This document shows positions 15,746 through 23,159 of a stretch of 63,796 bases of DNA, in pieces. The stretch's first letter is position 1. Every line of letters begins with the position of its first letter. The position numbers were made by a program, and so were the translations under genes. Origin of the DNA: an uncultured Coriobacteriaceae bacterium (GTDB lineage Bacteria > Actinomycetota > Coriobacteriia > Coriobacteriales > Atopobiaceae); assembly GCA_902793465.1 (NCBI GenBank), contig CADBDT010000022.1:4585-68380 (forward strand). Direction: 5' to 3'. The notes beneath the pieces are model-generated. The model did not search any database and had not been told where the DNA came from. It saw nothing but the letters and a program-made list of their open reading frames with translations.

Positions 15746-17221
15746 ATGATGAACATGCTGGAAGAGGCCATCGTTTACGCGACTATTATGCACCAGGGAA
15801 AAGTGCGCAAGTTTGGAGGTCGGCCGTTTATCCTGCATCCCATGGAGGTTGCCCAAATTCTCTCCACTATGACCGACGACATGGAGGTTATTGCCGCGGG
15901 CATCCTGCACGACGTTGTAGAGGACACTGATGGCACCCTGAGCGAAATAGAAAAGCGCTTTGGCGAGCGTGTGGCGGACCTGGTGCACTCCGAATCGGAA
16001 GACGAATATCCCGGCGAGGATCGCAGCGCAACGTGGCAACGCCGCAAGGAAGGGTCGCTTCTTACCCTACGAAAGAGCCGTGACGTTGGCGTAAAGATGC
16101 TGTGGCTCGCAGACAAGCTCGCAAACCTGCGCTCTCTTGCCCAAATATACTCGGAGCAGGGCGAGGATATGTGGGTAGAACTCCACGGCAAGTCCGACAG
16201 GCAACTTTGGTACTACAAGAGCGTCGCCGAGGCGCTGGAGCTCTCGCTCAATAGAACCGGAGCGTTTAAGGAGCTCGTTAACCACATCAACTTTATATGG
16301 CCCGGCACCTTTGACTCTGCAAAGGGCAACTACCGGAAGTACAGGGAGGTTTCAGTCGACGGTTGCGAGCGCATTGGCCATGGCGCCAAGGGTGACGTGT
16401 ACCGCTACGACGACGAGCTGGTAATTAAGGTGTTTAACCAAAACAACCTCTACCAGGATGTGGAACGCGAAACCGCACTCGCCCGTAGGGCGCTGGTCCT
16501 GGGCGTTCCCACGGCAATCTCCTTTGGCATCGTGGCCGTGGGCGATTGCTACGGTGCAATGTACGAGCTGGTGGACGCCGAAACGCTCTCCACATACATT
16601 GCTGCCGAACCCGATAAGGTGCAAAAGTACGCAAAGCTTATGTCTGGGGTCGCTCACGAGATCCACTCCATTGAGGCGGACGAAGACGACGTATTCCCAG
16701 AAGCGGGCGACCGAATTCAGGAGTACATTCGTGGTGGCGTAGCCTACGAAGACGAGCGTCTGGCAAAAAAGTGCATGAAGCTCGTAAACGCTCTTCCGGC
16801 ATGCAACACCTTGGTGCATGGTGACTTCCACACCAACAACGTGTTTATTATGAACGACGAGCCCCTGCTCATCGACATGGACCGCGTGTCACGCGGTCAT
16901 CCCATCATCGAGATCTCCGACCTGTACTACTTCTACGTTGTACTTGGCGAGGACGATCCTTCTGTTATCGAAAACTTTATGGGCTTCTCGTACGAGACGT
17001 CCAAAAAATTCTTCGACTTCTTCCTCCGAGACTACTTGGGAACGGACGACGAGAACAGGCTGAATGAGGTAATCGAAAAGGCAACGCTCCTGTGCTGCAC
17101 GCGTTTGATTCGAAAGCTTCGCAGAAGCGGCACAACATCGGAAGAAGGCAAGGCTATAATCAAACGTTGTCTCGAGAAGATCGAGGAGCTTACGAGAAAG
17201 CTCGATACTCTGGAGTTCTAG
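15746..17221 (+). CDS. Fusion of a SpoT-like HD hydrolase domain and an aminoglycoside-phosphotransferase-type kinase
   Basis: 491 residues. Residues 1-~165 are an HD metal-dependent phosphohydrolase of the ppGpp hydrolase kind: KFGGRPFILHPMEVAQIL, AAGILHDVVEDT, and the later helix KMLWLADKLANLRSL. Residues ~195-490 are an APH-type kinase (TIGR02172-like): IGHGAKGDVYRYDDELVIKV (nucleotide loop and Lys), LVHGDFHTNNV (catalytic loop) and LLIDMDRVSRG (Mg-binding Asp). Both active sites look intact. The start is ATG ATG at 15746, after AAAGGA. No synthetase domain is present, so substrate is unknown. It may hydrolyse a nucleotide alarmone and phosphorylate a small molecule. Confidence 0.8.
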   Translation: MMNMLEEAIVYATIMHQGKVRKFGGRPFILHPMEVAQILSTMTDDMEVIAAGILHDVVEDTDGTLSEIEKRFGERVADLVHSESEDEYPGEDRSATWQRRKEGSLLTLRKSRDVGVKMLWLADKLANLRSLAQIYSEQGEDMWVELHGKSDRQLWYYKSVAEALELSLNRTGAFKELVNHINFIWPGTFDSAKGNYRKYREVSVDGCERIGHGAKGDVYRYDDELVIKVFNQNNLYQDVERETALARRALVLGVPTAISFGIVAVGDCYGAMYELVDAETLSTYIAAEPDKVQKYAKLMSGVAHEIHSIEADEDDVFPEAGDRIQEYIRGGVAYEDERLAKKCMKLVNALPACNTLVHGDFHTNNVFIMNDEPLLIDMDRVSRGHPIIEISDLYYFYVVLGEDDPSVIENFMGFSYETSKKFFDFFLRDYLGTDDENRLNEVIEKATLLCCTRLIRKLRRSGTTSEEGKAIIKRCLEKIEELTRKLDTLEF

Positions 17222-17298
17222 GCTTTATACGTGGGAGCTGCCCGCGCGTGAATAGTATGCAATAGGTGAGAAACAGGCAAGTAGTAAGGAGATGCTGT

Positions 17299-17685
17299 AT
17301 GAAGATCACCTCGTTTAACCCGCTTATCGTAACCAAGGACGCCACTCCGATAGTCGAACTCTTTGAGGAGCTGGGCTTCGAGCGCCGTCACACGCTGTCG
17401 GCAACGGCGGAGGGTGGACCTAAGCCGAGCGTCGACACCACCAACATCCGTATGAAGAACGAGGGCGGCTTCTACGTAGACGTCTCGCAGGTAGAGGCTG
17501 TACCGCAGGACATGATGCTCATTCGCATGAACGTGCGCGACTTCGACGAGGCCTACGACTTCCTTCTTTCCAAGGGCTTCACGCACCAAAGTGGCAGGAT
17601 TGTGGAGACCGAGACCAACAAGTCCGCCATGCTTACGTCGCCCTCGGGCTTTGCCTTTGACCTTTGCCAGCACATCCGTAAGTAA
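17299..17685 (+). CDS. VOC-superfamily (glyoxalase/bleomycin-resistance fold) protein
   Basis: 128 residues, one VOC module of two beta-alpha-beta-beta-beta units: ITSFNPLIVTKDATPIVELF, LGFERRHT, IRMKNEGGFYVDVSQ, then IRMNVRDFDEAYDFLLSKGF and TSPSGFAFDLCQHIRK. Metal-site His/Glu residues of true glyoxalases are not evident, so it may be a ligand-binding member. AAGGAG lies 7 bases before the ATG. The next gene is a paralogue, 33 bp downstream, and a third, truncated copy lies at 4535. The three form a small local family. Confidence 0.85.
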   Translation: MKITSFNPLIVTKDATPIVELFEELGFERRHTLSATAEGGPKPSVDTTNIRMKNEGGFYVDVSQVEAVPQDMMLIRMNVRDFDEAYDFLLSKGFTHQSGRIVETETNKSAMLTSPSGFAFDLCQHIRK

Positions 17686-17718
17686 GCGCAAGAGTAGTTT
17701 TGTAAGGAAAGATCGATT

Positions 17719-18093
17719 ATGAGAATTACCACATTTAACCCGCAGGTTGTTACCAAAGACGCAGAGTCTATTGCCGCGCTCTTTGAGGAGCTGGGTTTTG
17801 AGAGGCGCCACGACCAAAAGGGTATTGGCGAATTTGGTGTTCGCAACATCCGAATGAAGGACGCAAATGGGTTCTATCTCGACATTTCGCAGCCTGAAGG
17901 ATACGAGCGTCCGGACGCTACGGGCATTCGCATGAACGTGCGCGACTTTGACGAGGCCTACGATCTCTTGATTTCGCGTGGGTTTACGAACGTGTATGGC
18001 GACGATAGTGTTAAAACACGGTCCTCGAAGTCCGCTTTCCTTATTTCTCCCTCTGGGTTTGGCATCAACCTTATTGAGCATCTAAGGAAGTAA
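17719..18093 (+). CDS. VOC-superfamily protein, paralogue of the preceding gene
   Basis: 124 residues, over half identical by eye to its neighbour: ITTFNPQVVTKDAESIAALF, LGFERRHDQKG, IRMKDANGFYLDISQP, IRMNVRDFDEAYDLLISRGF, SPSGFGINLIEHLRK. It lacks the ~8-residue insert found in the first copy. It sits closest to the truncated copy at 4535, which shares SGFGIN and EH-RK. GGAAAG stands before the ATG. It is probably cotranscribed with the preceding gene, and a long hairpin 15 bp after the stop could end that transcript. Confidence 0.85.
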   Translation: MRITTFNPQVVTKDAESIAALFEELGFERRHDQKGIGEFGVRNIRMKDANGFYLDISQPEGYERPDATGIRMNVRDFDEAYDLLISRGFTNVYGDDSVKTRSSKSAFLISPSGFGINLIEHLRK

Positions 18094-18108
18094 GGCACAG
18101 CGACTCGG

Positions 18109-18170
18109 ATGAACAGGGGACGGGTCTGGTGTCCACGCAAGCGTGAACACCAGGCGCGTCCCCTGTTCAT
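18109..18170. repeat. ATGAACAGGGGAC hairpin
   Basis: ATGAACAGGGGACG pairs with CGTCCCCTGTTCAT, and inner GGTGT-CACG pairs with CGTG-ACACC. It follows the second VOC gene and matches the hairpin at 3529. Confidence 0.85.
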
Positions 18171-18258
18171 CACCGCGGATGGTCCGCCGCGAAGGTGGTA
18201 CCCTAAGACATGCCCAATAACCATGAGCCAGCAAAACCGTGCGCGGAGGTGTATACAG

Positions 18259-18966
18259 TTGAAAGACGATGCGACGGGCGAGTTTATTGATCTGTACAAG
18301 AGGCTTGAGTCCGTTATAAGAAGCAAGTACGACGTGCCCCAGGAAATTGGGGCGGTGTCTTGGCTCATACACAACGAGCGCGGGTTTATTGGCGTGCGAG
18401 ACGAGCTCAACTACTGCAGGGAGGTCCGCAATCTCCTTCAACACAACGAGCGCGTTCGCGGCGACTACGCGGTTATACCCAGCGCGGGGATGATAGAAAC
18501 AATTAAGTCCACGATTTCTCGCATTGAGGGCATTCCGCGAGCCATAGATATGTGCGTTAAAACAAGCGATATCTGCTCCGCCTCGATTTCGGATGCCATG
18601 CTGCCCGCCATGAGGGTTATGTGCAGCAAGACCTATACCCACCTTCCCATTTTGGAGGACGGACGCGTAAACGGCGTCTTTAGCGCCAAGTCACTGCTTT
18701 CGCACATAATTGAGGATGGCGTTACCAGGCTGGACGAAACGATGACGTTCGAGCAGGTAGCGGGCCTTTTGCCGCTCGACAGGCATGGGTCAGAAACGTT
18801 TGCATTCGTTCCTCAAGAAATGCTCGCTACCAATGTGGCGGAGCTGTTCCAGCAGGCGCGTAAGCAGTCCAAGCGTCTTGGAGTCGTGTTCGTTACCGCC
18901 CACGGCAAGCAAAGCGAGCGACTTTTGGGCATGCTTACGGCCTGGGACATGGCGGAGTTCTTCTAA
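18259..18966 (+). CDS. CBS-domain protein
   Basis: 235 residues, soluble. An N-terminal helical part (FIDLYKRLESVIRSKYDVPQ, ELNYCREVRNLLQHNERVRG) resembles HEPN-like helices found before CBS modules. Residues ~105-235 look like a CBS pair: DICSASISDAMLPAMRVMCS, THLPILEDGRVNGVFSAKSL, and a second unit with AFVPQEMLATNVAELF and GVVFVTAHGKQSERLLGML. CBS pairs bind adenosyl nucleotides. The start was set at the TTG at 18259 because GGAGGT lies 8 bases before it. An ATG at 18223 gives 12 more residues without a ribosome site. Confidence 0.8.
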   Translation: MKDDATGEFIDLYKRLESVIRSKYDVPQEIGAVSWLIHNERGFIGVRDELNYCREVRNLLQHNERVRGDYAVIPSAGMIETIKSTISRIEGIPRAIDMCVKTSDICSASISDAMLPAMRVMCSKTYTHLPILEDGRVNGVFSAKSLLSHIIEDGVTRLDETMTFEQVAGLLPLDRHGSETFAFVPQEMLATNVAELFQQARKQSKRLGVVFVTAHGKQSERLLGMLTAWDMAEFF

Positions 18967-19129
18967 AGTGCTCGTCCATGGCGTCCGCATATACTTCGCT
19001 CCAAGAGCGGTCTTCAACTGGCATTGTGGACGGGTCGTATCCAATTGATTGGTAAAACTCGTCGGCTATCTCCCATCCTTCGCTTACGATGGATGGGGCA
19101 AGGTGCGTGTTTGGCGTCCATTTGAATAC
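18935..19129 (-). pseudogene. Possible small gene downstream of the STAS gene with no normal start codon
   Basis: Directly after the STAS stop, one minus-strand frame reads FKWTPNTHLAPSIVSEGWEI, then ADEFYQSIGYDPSTMPVEDR and SWSEVYADAMDEHF. This looks like real protein. No ATG, GTG or TTG precedes it before the STAS stop. The only ATG at a fair distance from AAAGGA is in another frame that reads as noise. It is either a decayed gene or one with an unusual start. Its end overlaps the CBS gene on the other strand by 32 bases. Confidence 0.35.
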
Positions 19130-19135
19130 CGTCCT

Positions 19136-19429
19136 TTACCCTTCCTCAAGGCGAACGATATGGTCGAGGCCGGTTAGGTAGAAGACCTCGTGTACCTCGG
19201 GCGATGCTCCTTGGATCGTGATGTTTTCCACAGATTTTGCAAGGTTTACGACTGCACGCAGGCCCGCGCTCGAAATGTATTCGAGCGAGGAGGCATCCAG
19301 CACTACGCTAGTGGGGTGCTCTTTTGCAATCAAACCCATAGCGTCTTTAGACAGCTGCGGAGCGTTGGCGGCGGTTATCTTTCCGTCAAGGCAAATGGTA
19401 AGCTGGCTGTTTTCCATCGAGTAGTTCAT
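19136..19429 (-). CDS. STAS-domain anti-sigma factor antagonist (SpoIIAA/RsbV type)
   Basis: 97 residues, a single STAS domain: LTICLDGKITAANAPQLSKD, then VVLDASSLEYISSAGLRAVV, which holds the serine phosphorylated in SpoIIAA/RsbV proteins (ISSAG), and a C-terminal IVRLEEG. Such proteins bind an anti-sigma kinase and free a sigma factor. No kinase or sigma gene lies next to it. The only HATPase-like domain nearby is the one fused to the symporter at 13856. It is 16 bp downstream of the secreted HExxH gene and may be cotranscribed with it. Confidence 0.92.
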   Translation of the reverse strand: MNYSMENSQLTICLDGKITAANAPQLSKDAMGLIAKEHPTSVVLDASSLEYISSAGLRAVVNLAKSVENITIQGASPEVHEVFYLTGLDHIVRLEEG

Positions 19430-19445
19430 TGCTGCCTCATTTCTT

Positions 19446-21722
19446 TTAGTTGGTAGTCGCTGGCTGCGGGGTGCTGCTTTCTGCCTGTGGCTCCTGTTCG
19501 GCCTGAGCAGGTGTGGCGGGCGGCTCGGGAGCAGGGGAAGCGGGAGCAGGAGTAGGAGCAGACTCTTGTGCGGCGGGGACGGGCTCCGCCGAGGCTGCTG
19601 CCGGTTGTGTTGCGGTCGACGCAGGCGTATCCTCTGGGCTCGCCGCTAGCGCCGCTGCCGCTGCTGCCGCTGGCGCCGCTGCCGTTTCGGTCTCGGGCGC
19701 CTTTGCCGCTGCAGCCATCATATCGTCGAGGCTCTTTATTAGGTCGAGGTTGTCCTCGTCTGCCGAGCTTTTTCCTCCGCCAATATTGGTCTTGTTGCTG
19801 CTTACGCTGGATTCCACAAGGCTGTTGGAGTCAACTATCTGGTAATACTGCGAGCTGGACTTCTTTGTTGGGTCCAGAGGGGATGCGAAGTCTTTGTTAA
19901 AGTCAAACAGAATGGATCCATTGGGTTTTGAGCCGTTGGGCAAGGTCTTTTCGACAGCCGTCATGTAGTTTATAAAGTCGGTTACGAAGGCCGTGGACTG
20001 TGGGTCGCCCATGTAGCTCCGCACGCCGTTTACCGTTACCGGACTGCCAAGAACGAACTTGGTCGTAAAGTCGTCCGCGCTGGTATATGCGCTAACTCCG
20101 TTTGCGTTGGCCGAAATGTCCCGTATTATTTGGTCGAGCGTCTGGCCGTTGTGCATCTGGTAGAGGATGTTGTTGAGCCCGCTTCGAATCTTGTCTGCCG
20201 AGAATACCACCTGGCCGTCTGCGTTAACGGACCGAGCCGAGTCGCCCGCACTTATACGCTGGTAGGCAAGGTCGCTTAGGTACAGCGTTGCAAGGTATCC
20301 GCTTACATAGCGCGAGCAGGTGGTGTTGACCTCAATGGTTTCGTTGGCCAATTGCACTATGGCGCCGTCTGCGTAAACGAGTGGGAAGAAGGCCGGCTTG
20401 TCGTTGGACAGCCTTCCGTTGGCATAGTTGGCGGTTAGCGTGGCATTGTCTACAACGTCCAGCAGGCTTCCGTCCTTGGTCCTCAATGCTTTAAAGTAGT
20501 TGTATCGGAAAGCATAGACGTTTTCCATGCTCGAAGCGGTGCCCTCAATAAACCAGATGGGATAACGCATTGTTGCTAAGCGTCCCAAATTTGCCAAGGC
20601 CTCAAGGTCATCGGTGTTTGTTGCCGATATGCTTTCCATGTCGGATGGACTCAAGGCTCCGGTCATGCCGGCGCGGTTGTAGTCATCCATAAATGCGTGG
20701 AAGAGCTCGTGCACAATCGTGTTCTGGAACGTCTCGAAGTCCTCGCCACTGCGAACGATCGTGTACTTTCCCGTGCTGGGGTTAACTACGGGTTTGCCTT
20801 TGGCATCCTTAACAACGAGTTCGGAGAGGTCGATGCCAATCATGTAGCAAAACTTAGGTGCACCGTCCAGCCGCTTTACGCCGCCTTGAACATAGGCGAG
20901 GGTTGGCGTAGCGTTTTCGTGCTCGGGCACTCCGTCCGCATCGCCCTTCTCGTAGTATATGTACAGTCCTATTCGGGTGCCTATCTCACCGTTTACAGAG
21001 GCTTCCAAAAATGCGGGAAACTTTTGCAGCAGAAGTTCGACGGCCTGGGGCTCCAGATAGTTAATGACAAGGTCTATGAGCCATGCCAAGTCCTCGTCCG
21101 TAAACTTGTTGCGCGCCGTCTGTGCGCAGTAGATGTCTACCAGGGATGGCTTGGCTGCGGCCGCAGGTACATCGCTTGCCAGGCCGGTCGAGGCATCTGC
21201 CCCTTGCGTCTGTTCTGTTCTCGTGTTCTCGTTGCCTGCAAAGAGGTCTTTGAGTGACGCGGGCAGAATGTAGGTAATGCCGTATCGGGCGTCGTAGACC
21301 GATATTATTTCGTCGGTCCCAAAGAGCTCGGTAAGGGAGTCCGAGAGGGTAACAGAGACGGCGTCTCCCTCCAGTGAGTATTCCTGCGGAACAAAAAAGG
21401 CCAATACGGGCAGGTATGTGTGGCCTTCCTGCGCGGTAGTCGCAAAGGAAAGGTCGTCGCGCACCCACAGGGCGCCAATTTCCCACGCGGCTCCCTCGGC
21501 CGTGGTAACGGCGGCGGTGGGGTCGAGCTCCTTTCCTGCTTGGGGCTTGTTTACGCCGTCTATGCGTATGTTGGTAACGGTAGTTGCCTGTTCGGAGGCG
21601 CTGGCGTGGTTGTCCAGCGTTACCGAGCGCTGCTCGGCAAAGGCGGCTACGGGGGCTGCATTGGGCAATACCAACAGGATGCATATAAAGAGCGAAAGAA
21701 TTCCTATTATCTTGGCATTCAT
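19446..21722 (-). CDS. Secreted putative zinc metallopeptidase (HExxH) with a Pro/Ala-rich tail
   Basis: 758 residues. A Sec signal peptide (residues 1-~29, ending VAAFA) is followed by a beta-rich region to ~160. A zinc motif HELFH lies at 338-342 in FQNTIVHELFHAFMDDYN, with a likely third ligand E393 (WFIEGTAS), the gluzincin spacing class. The rest to ~690 is helical with many Asn/Tyr. The last ~70 residues are a Pro/Ala/Glu/Gln low-complexity tail with no LPxTG. Peptidase activity is inferred from the motif. The ATG is preceded by GAGAGG. Upstream are only palindromes. Confidence 0.7.
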   Translation of the reverse strand: MNAKIIGILSLFICILLVLPNAAPVAAFAEQRSVTLDNHASASEQATTVTNIRIDGVNKPQAGKELDPTAAVTTAEGAAWEIGALWVRDDLSFATTAQEGHTYLPVLAFFVPQEYSLEGDAVSVTLSDSLTELFGTDEIISVYDARYGITYILPASLKDLFAGNENTRTEQTQGADASTGLASDVPAAAAKPSLVDIYCAQTARNKFTDEDLAWLIDLVINYLEPQAVELLLQKFPAFLEASVNGEIGTRIGLYIYYEKGDADGVPEHENATPTLAYVQGGVKRLDGAPKFCYMIGIDLSELVVKDAKGKPVVNPSTGKYTIVRSGEDFETFQNTIVHELFHAFMDDYNRAGMTGALSPSDMESISATNTDDLEALANLGRLATMRYPIWFIEGTASSMENVYAFRYNYFKALRTKDGSLLDVVDNATLTANYANGRLSNDKPAFFPLVYADGAIVQLANETIEVNTTCSRYVSGYLATLYLSDLAYQRISAGDSARSVNADGQVVFSADKIRSGLNNILYQMHNGQTLDQIIRDISANANGVSAYTSADDFTTKFVLGSPVTVNGVRSYMGDPQSTAFVTDFINYMTAVEKTLPNGSKPNGSILFDFNKDFASPLDPTKKSSSQYYQIVDSNSLVESSVSSNKTNIGGGKSSADEDNLDLIKSLDDMMAAAAKAPETETAAAPAAAAAAALAASPEDTPASTATQPAAASAEPVPAAQESAPTPAPASPAPEPPATPAQAEQEPQAESSTPQPATTN

Positions 21723-21800
21723 CGCGTGACCTCTCTTTGTGACAGATCTTATGTATATATGTTACTCCAGCCGTGGACCTATCAAGCTGACTGTCCAAAA

Positions 21801-21915
21801 ATGGGGTGCCGACAGGGGATATTCCCATACGGGCACAGCGCGGGTAGGTCTCCTCGTAAGGGAACGACTTTCTCGCGATGCACCCGATGGGGAGTATCCC
21901 CTGGCGGCACCCCGT
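21801..21915. repeat. Long palindrome with GGGGATATTCCC cores
   Basis: Arms of 30 bp: ATGGGGTGCCGACAGGGGAT at 21801 and onward against ATCCCCTGGCGGCACCCCGT ending 21915, each with a GGGATATTCCC or GGGGAGTATCCCC core. It lies in the 529-bp gap between the secreted protein and the lipoprotein gene. Confidence 0.8.
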
Positions 21916-21979
21916 GATGTACCCATTAACCTAAGGAATTACAAAGTGGGGCAGATATAATTCCTCCTCCCAGCTGGCG

Positions 21980-22143
21980 GCTTACGGGAGCGTCCGTCCG
22001 GCCGTAGAGGGGAGCCCCGGCCCCGGACTCTCCCGTAAGCGAATCGCGAGCGAAGCGAGCGAGCAAACGCAGTGAGCGCTGAGCAGGCGGGAGCGTCCGT
22101 CCGGCCGGGGCTCCCCTCTACGGCCGGACGGACGCCCTCCCGG
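21980..22143. repeat. Large hairpin with conserved GCGAGCGAAGCGAGC loop
   Basis: Left arm 21986-22020 (GGGAGCGTCCGTCCGGCCGT...) pairs with 22105-22143. The loop carries GCGAGCGAAGCGAGCGAGC and AGTGAGCGC, the same loop text as at 28349, 37683 and 39715, whose stems are all different. Confidence 0.8.
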
Positions 22144-22251
22144 ACGCGCCTTTTAAGGTAAGGTCGTTCCCTTGGTTAAGAACCCGATTCTCTGCTACTA
22201 TTTTCGCATTACTGTGTCTAACGGAGAGTAAACGGAAAAGGACAGCAAAAC

Positions 22252-23121
22252 GTGGGATTAATCAAGCGAACAATGGCCATTATCTTTGTGTTCGTGTTTG
22301 CCGCCGGGCTCTTTGGCTGCTCTTCGGTGGGAGCTCCCGCAACAACGGAAGAGCTCCTTTTGCGCTATGTGGCAAATGAGAACGTGGACAACTTTGAGGC
22401 CAAAGTTAACGTGGACTTAAGCGTAAACGCGCTGGGGGTTCGTGCGGTCGTGCCCGTAAAGGCGGACCTGCGTACGGCAAACAACGTGGCACATGGCACG
22501 ATTGAGGTGGACCTATCGTCCCTCAATACGCGCAACTATACGATGGAGGTCTACGCCGAGCTCCTGGACGACGCAATAAACTGCTATATAGGCACTCCCT
22601 CTGGCCAGGACACCGAATGGAAGCTCTGGAAAATAAATACGTCGAGCAAGATCGACATCTTTACCGTCACCGATCTTCTCTCCTCCTCCGAGCTCACGTT
22701 AATTGCCAACGATTCCGACCCGGAGGTCTGCTACGAGCTGGCCACACCAACGTCAAAGGTGTTGGAGACCGCATTTAACGTGGCGGCAGACCCCGTGCAG
22801 GCCGGCGGCATGGGCGAGCAGGACATGATAGACGCGGTGAGCAACGACAAGGTTCGCGTTGGGTTTACCAAGGACTGCCTTATGCGGTCGCTAAACACGA
22901 GCGCGCTGTTTACCCTTAAGAGCGCAGAGACCAACAACGTAATGGTGCGCATGGGCATAGACGTTGCGGCGACGCTTGACGAGTACGGAAAGATTGATCC
23001 CGCAGAGGTGGCCATTCCCAACGAGGTTCGCCAGGGGGCCGTTGCCACCAAAGAGCCCGTGGACGTAATAGAAGTCATTGGTGCCGACAGCCCCCTTGCG
23101 GGTGCGGTTGGGCAGCGCTAA
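22252..23121 (+). CDS. Lipoprotein of unknown function, upstream of the YhgE pair
   Basis: 289 residues starting at GTG, 12 bases after AAAAGGA. The signal ends in lipobox GLFGC, so it should be anchored on the outer face of the membrane. The mature part is beta-rich and alternates charged and hydrophobic residues (FEAKVNVDLSVNALGVRAVV, HGTIEVDLSSLNTRNYTMEV). This recalls DUF6612/LppX-like lipoproteins that carry lipids, but similarity is only in pattern. It is 38 bp ahead of two YhgE/Pip genes and so likely in their operon, perhaps as an accessory on the outside. Confidence 0.7.
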   Translation: MGLIKRTMAIIFVFVFAAGLFGCSSVGAPATTEELLLRYVANENVDNFEAKVNVDLSVNALGVRAVVPVKADLRTANNVAHGTIEVDLSSLNTRNYTMEVYAELLDDAINCYIGTPSGQDTEWKLWKINTSSKIDIFTVTDLLSSSELTLIANDSDPEVCYELATPTSKVLETAFNVAADPVQAGGMGEQDMIDAVSNDKVRVGFTKDCLMRSLNTSALFTLKSAETNNVMVRMGIDVAATLDEYGKIDPAEVAIPNEVRQGAVATKEPVDVIEVIGADSPLAGAVGQR

Positions 23122-23159
23122 ACACATAACTACGGTCGCAGAGCAAAAGGAGAATTCAA

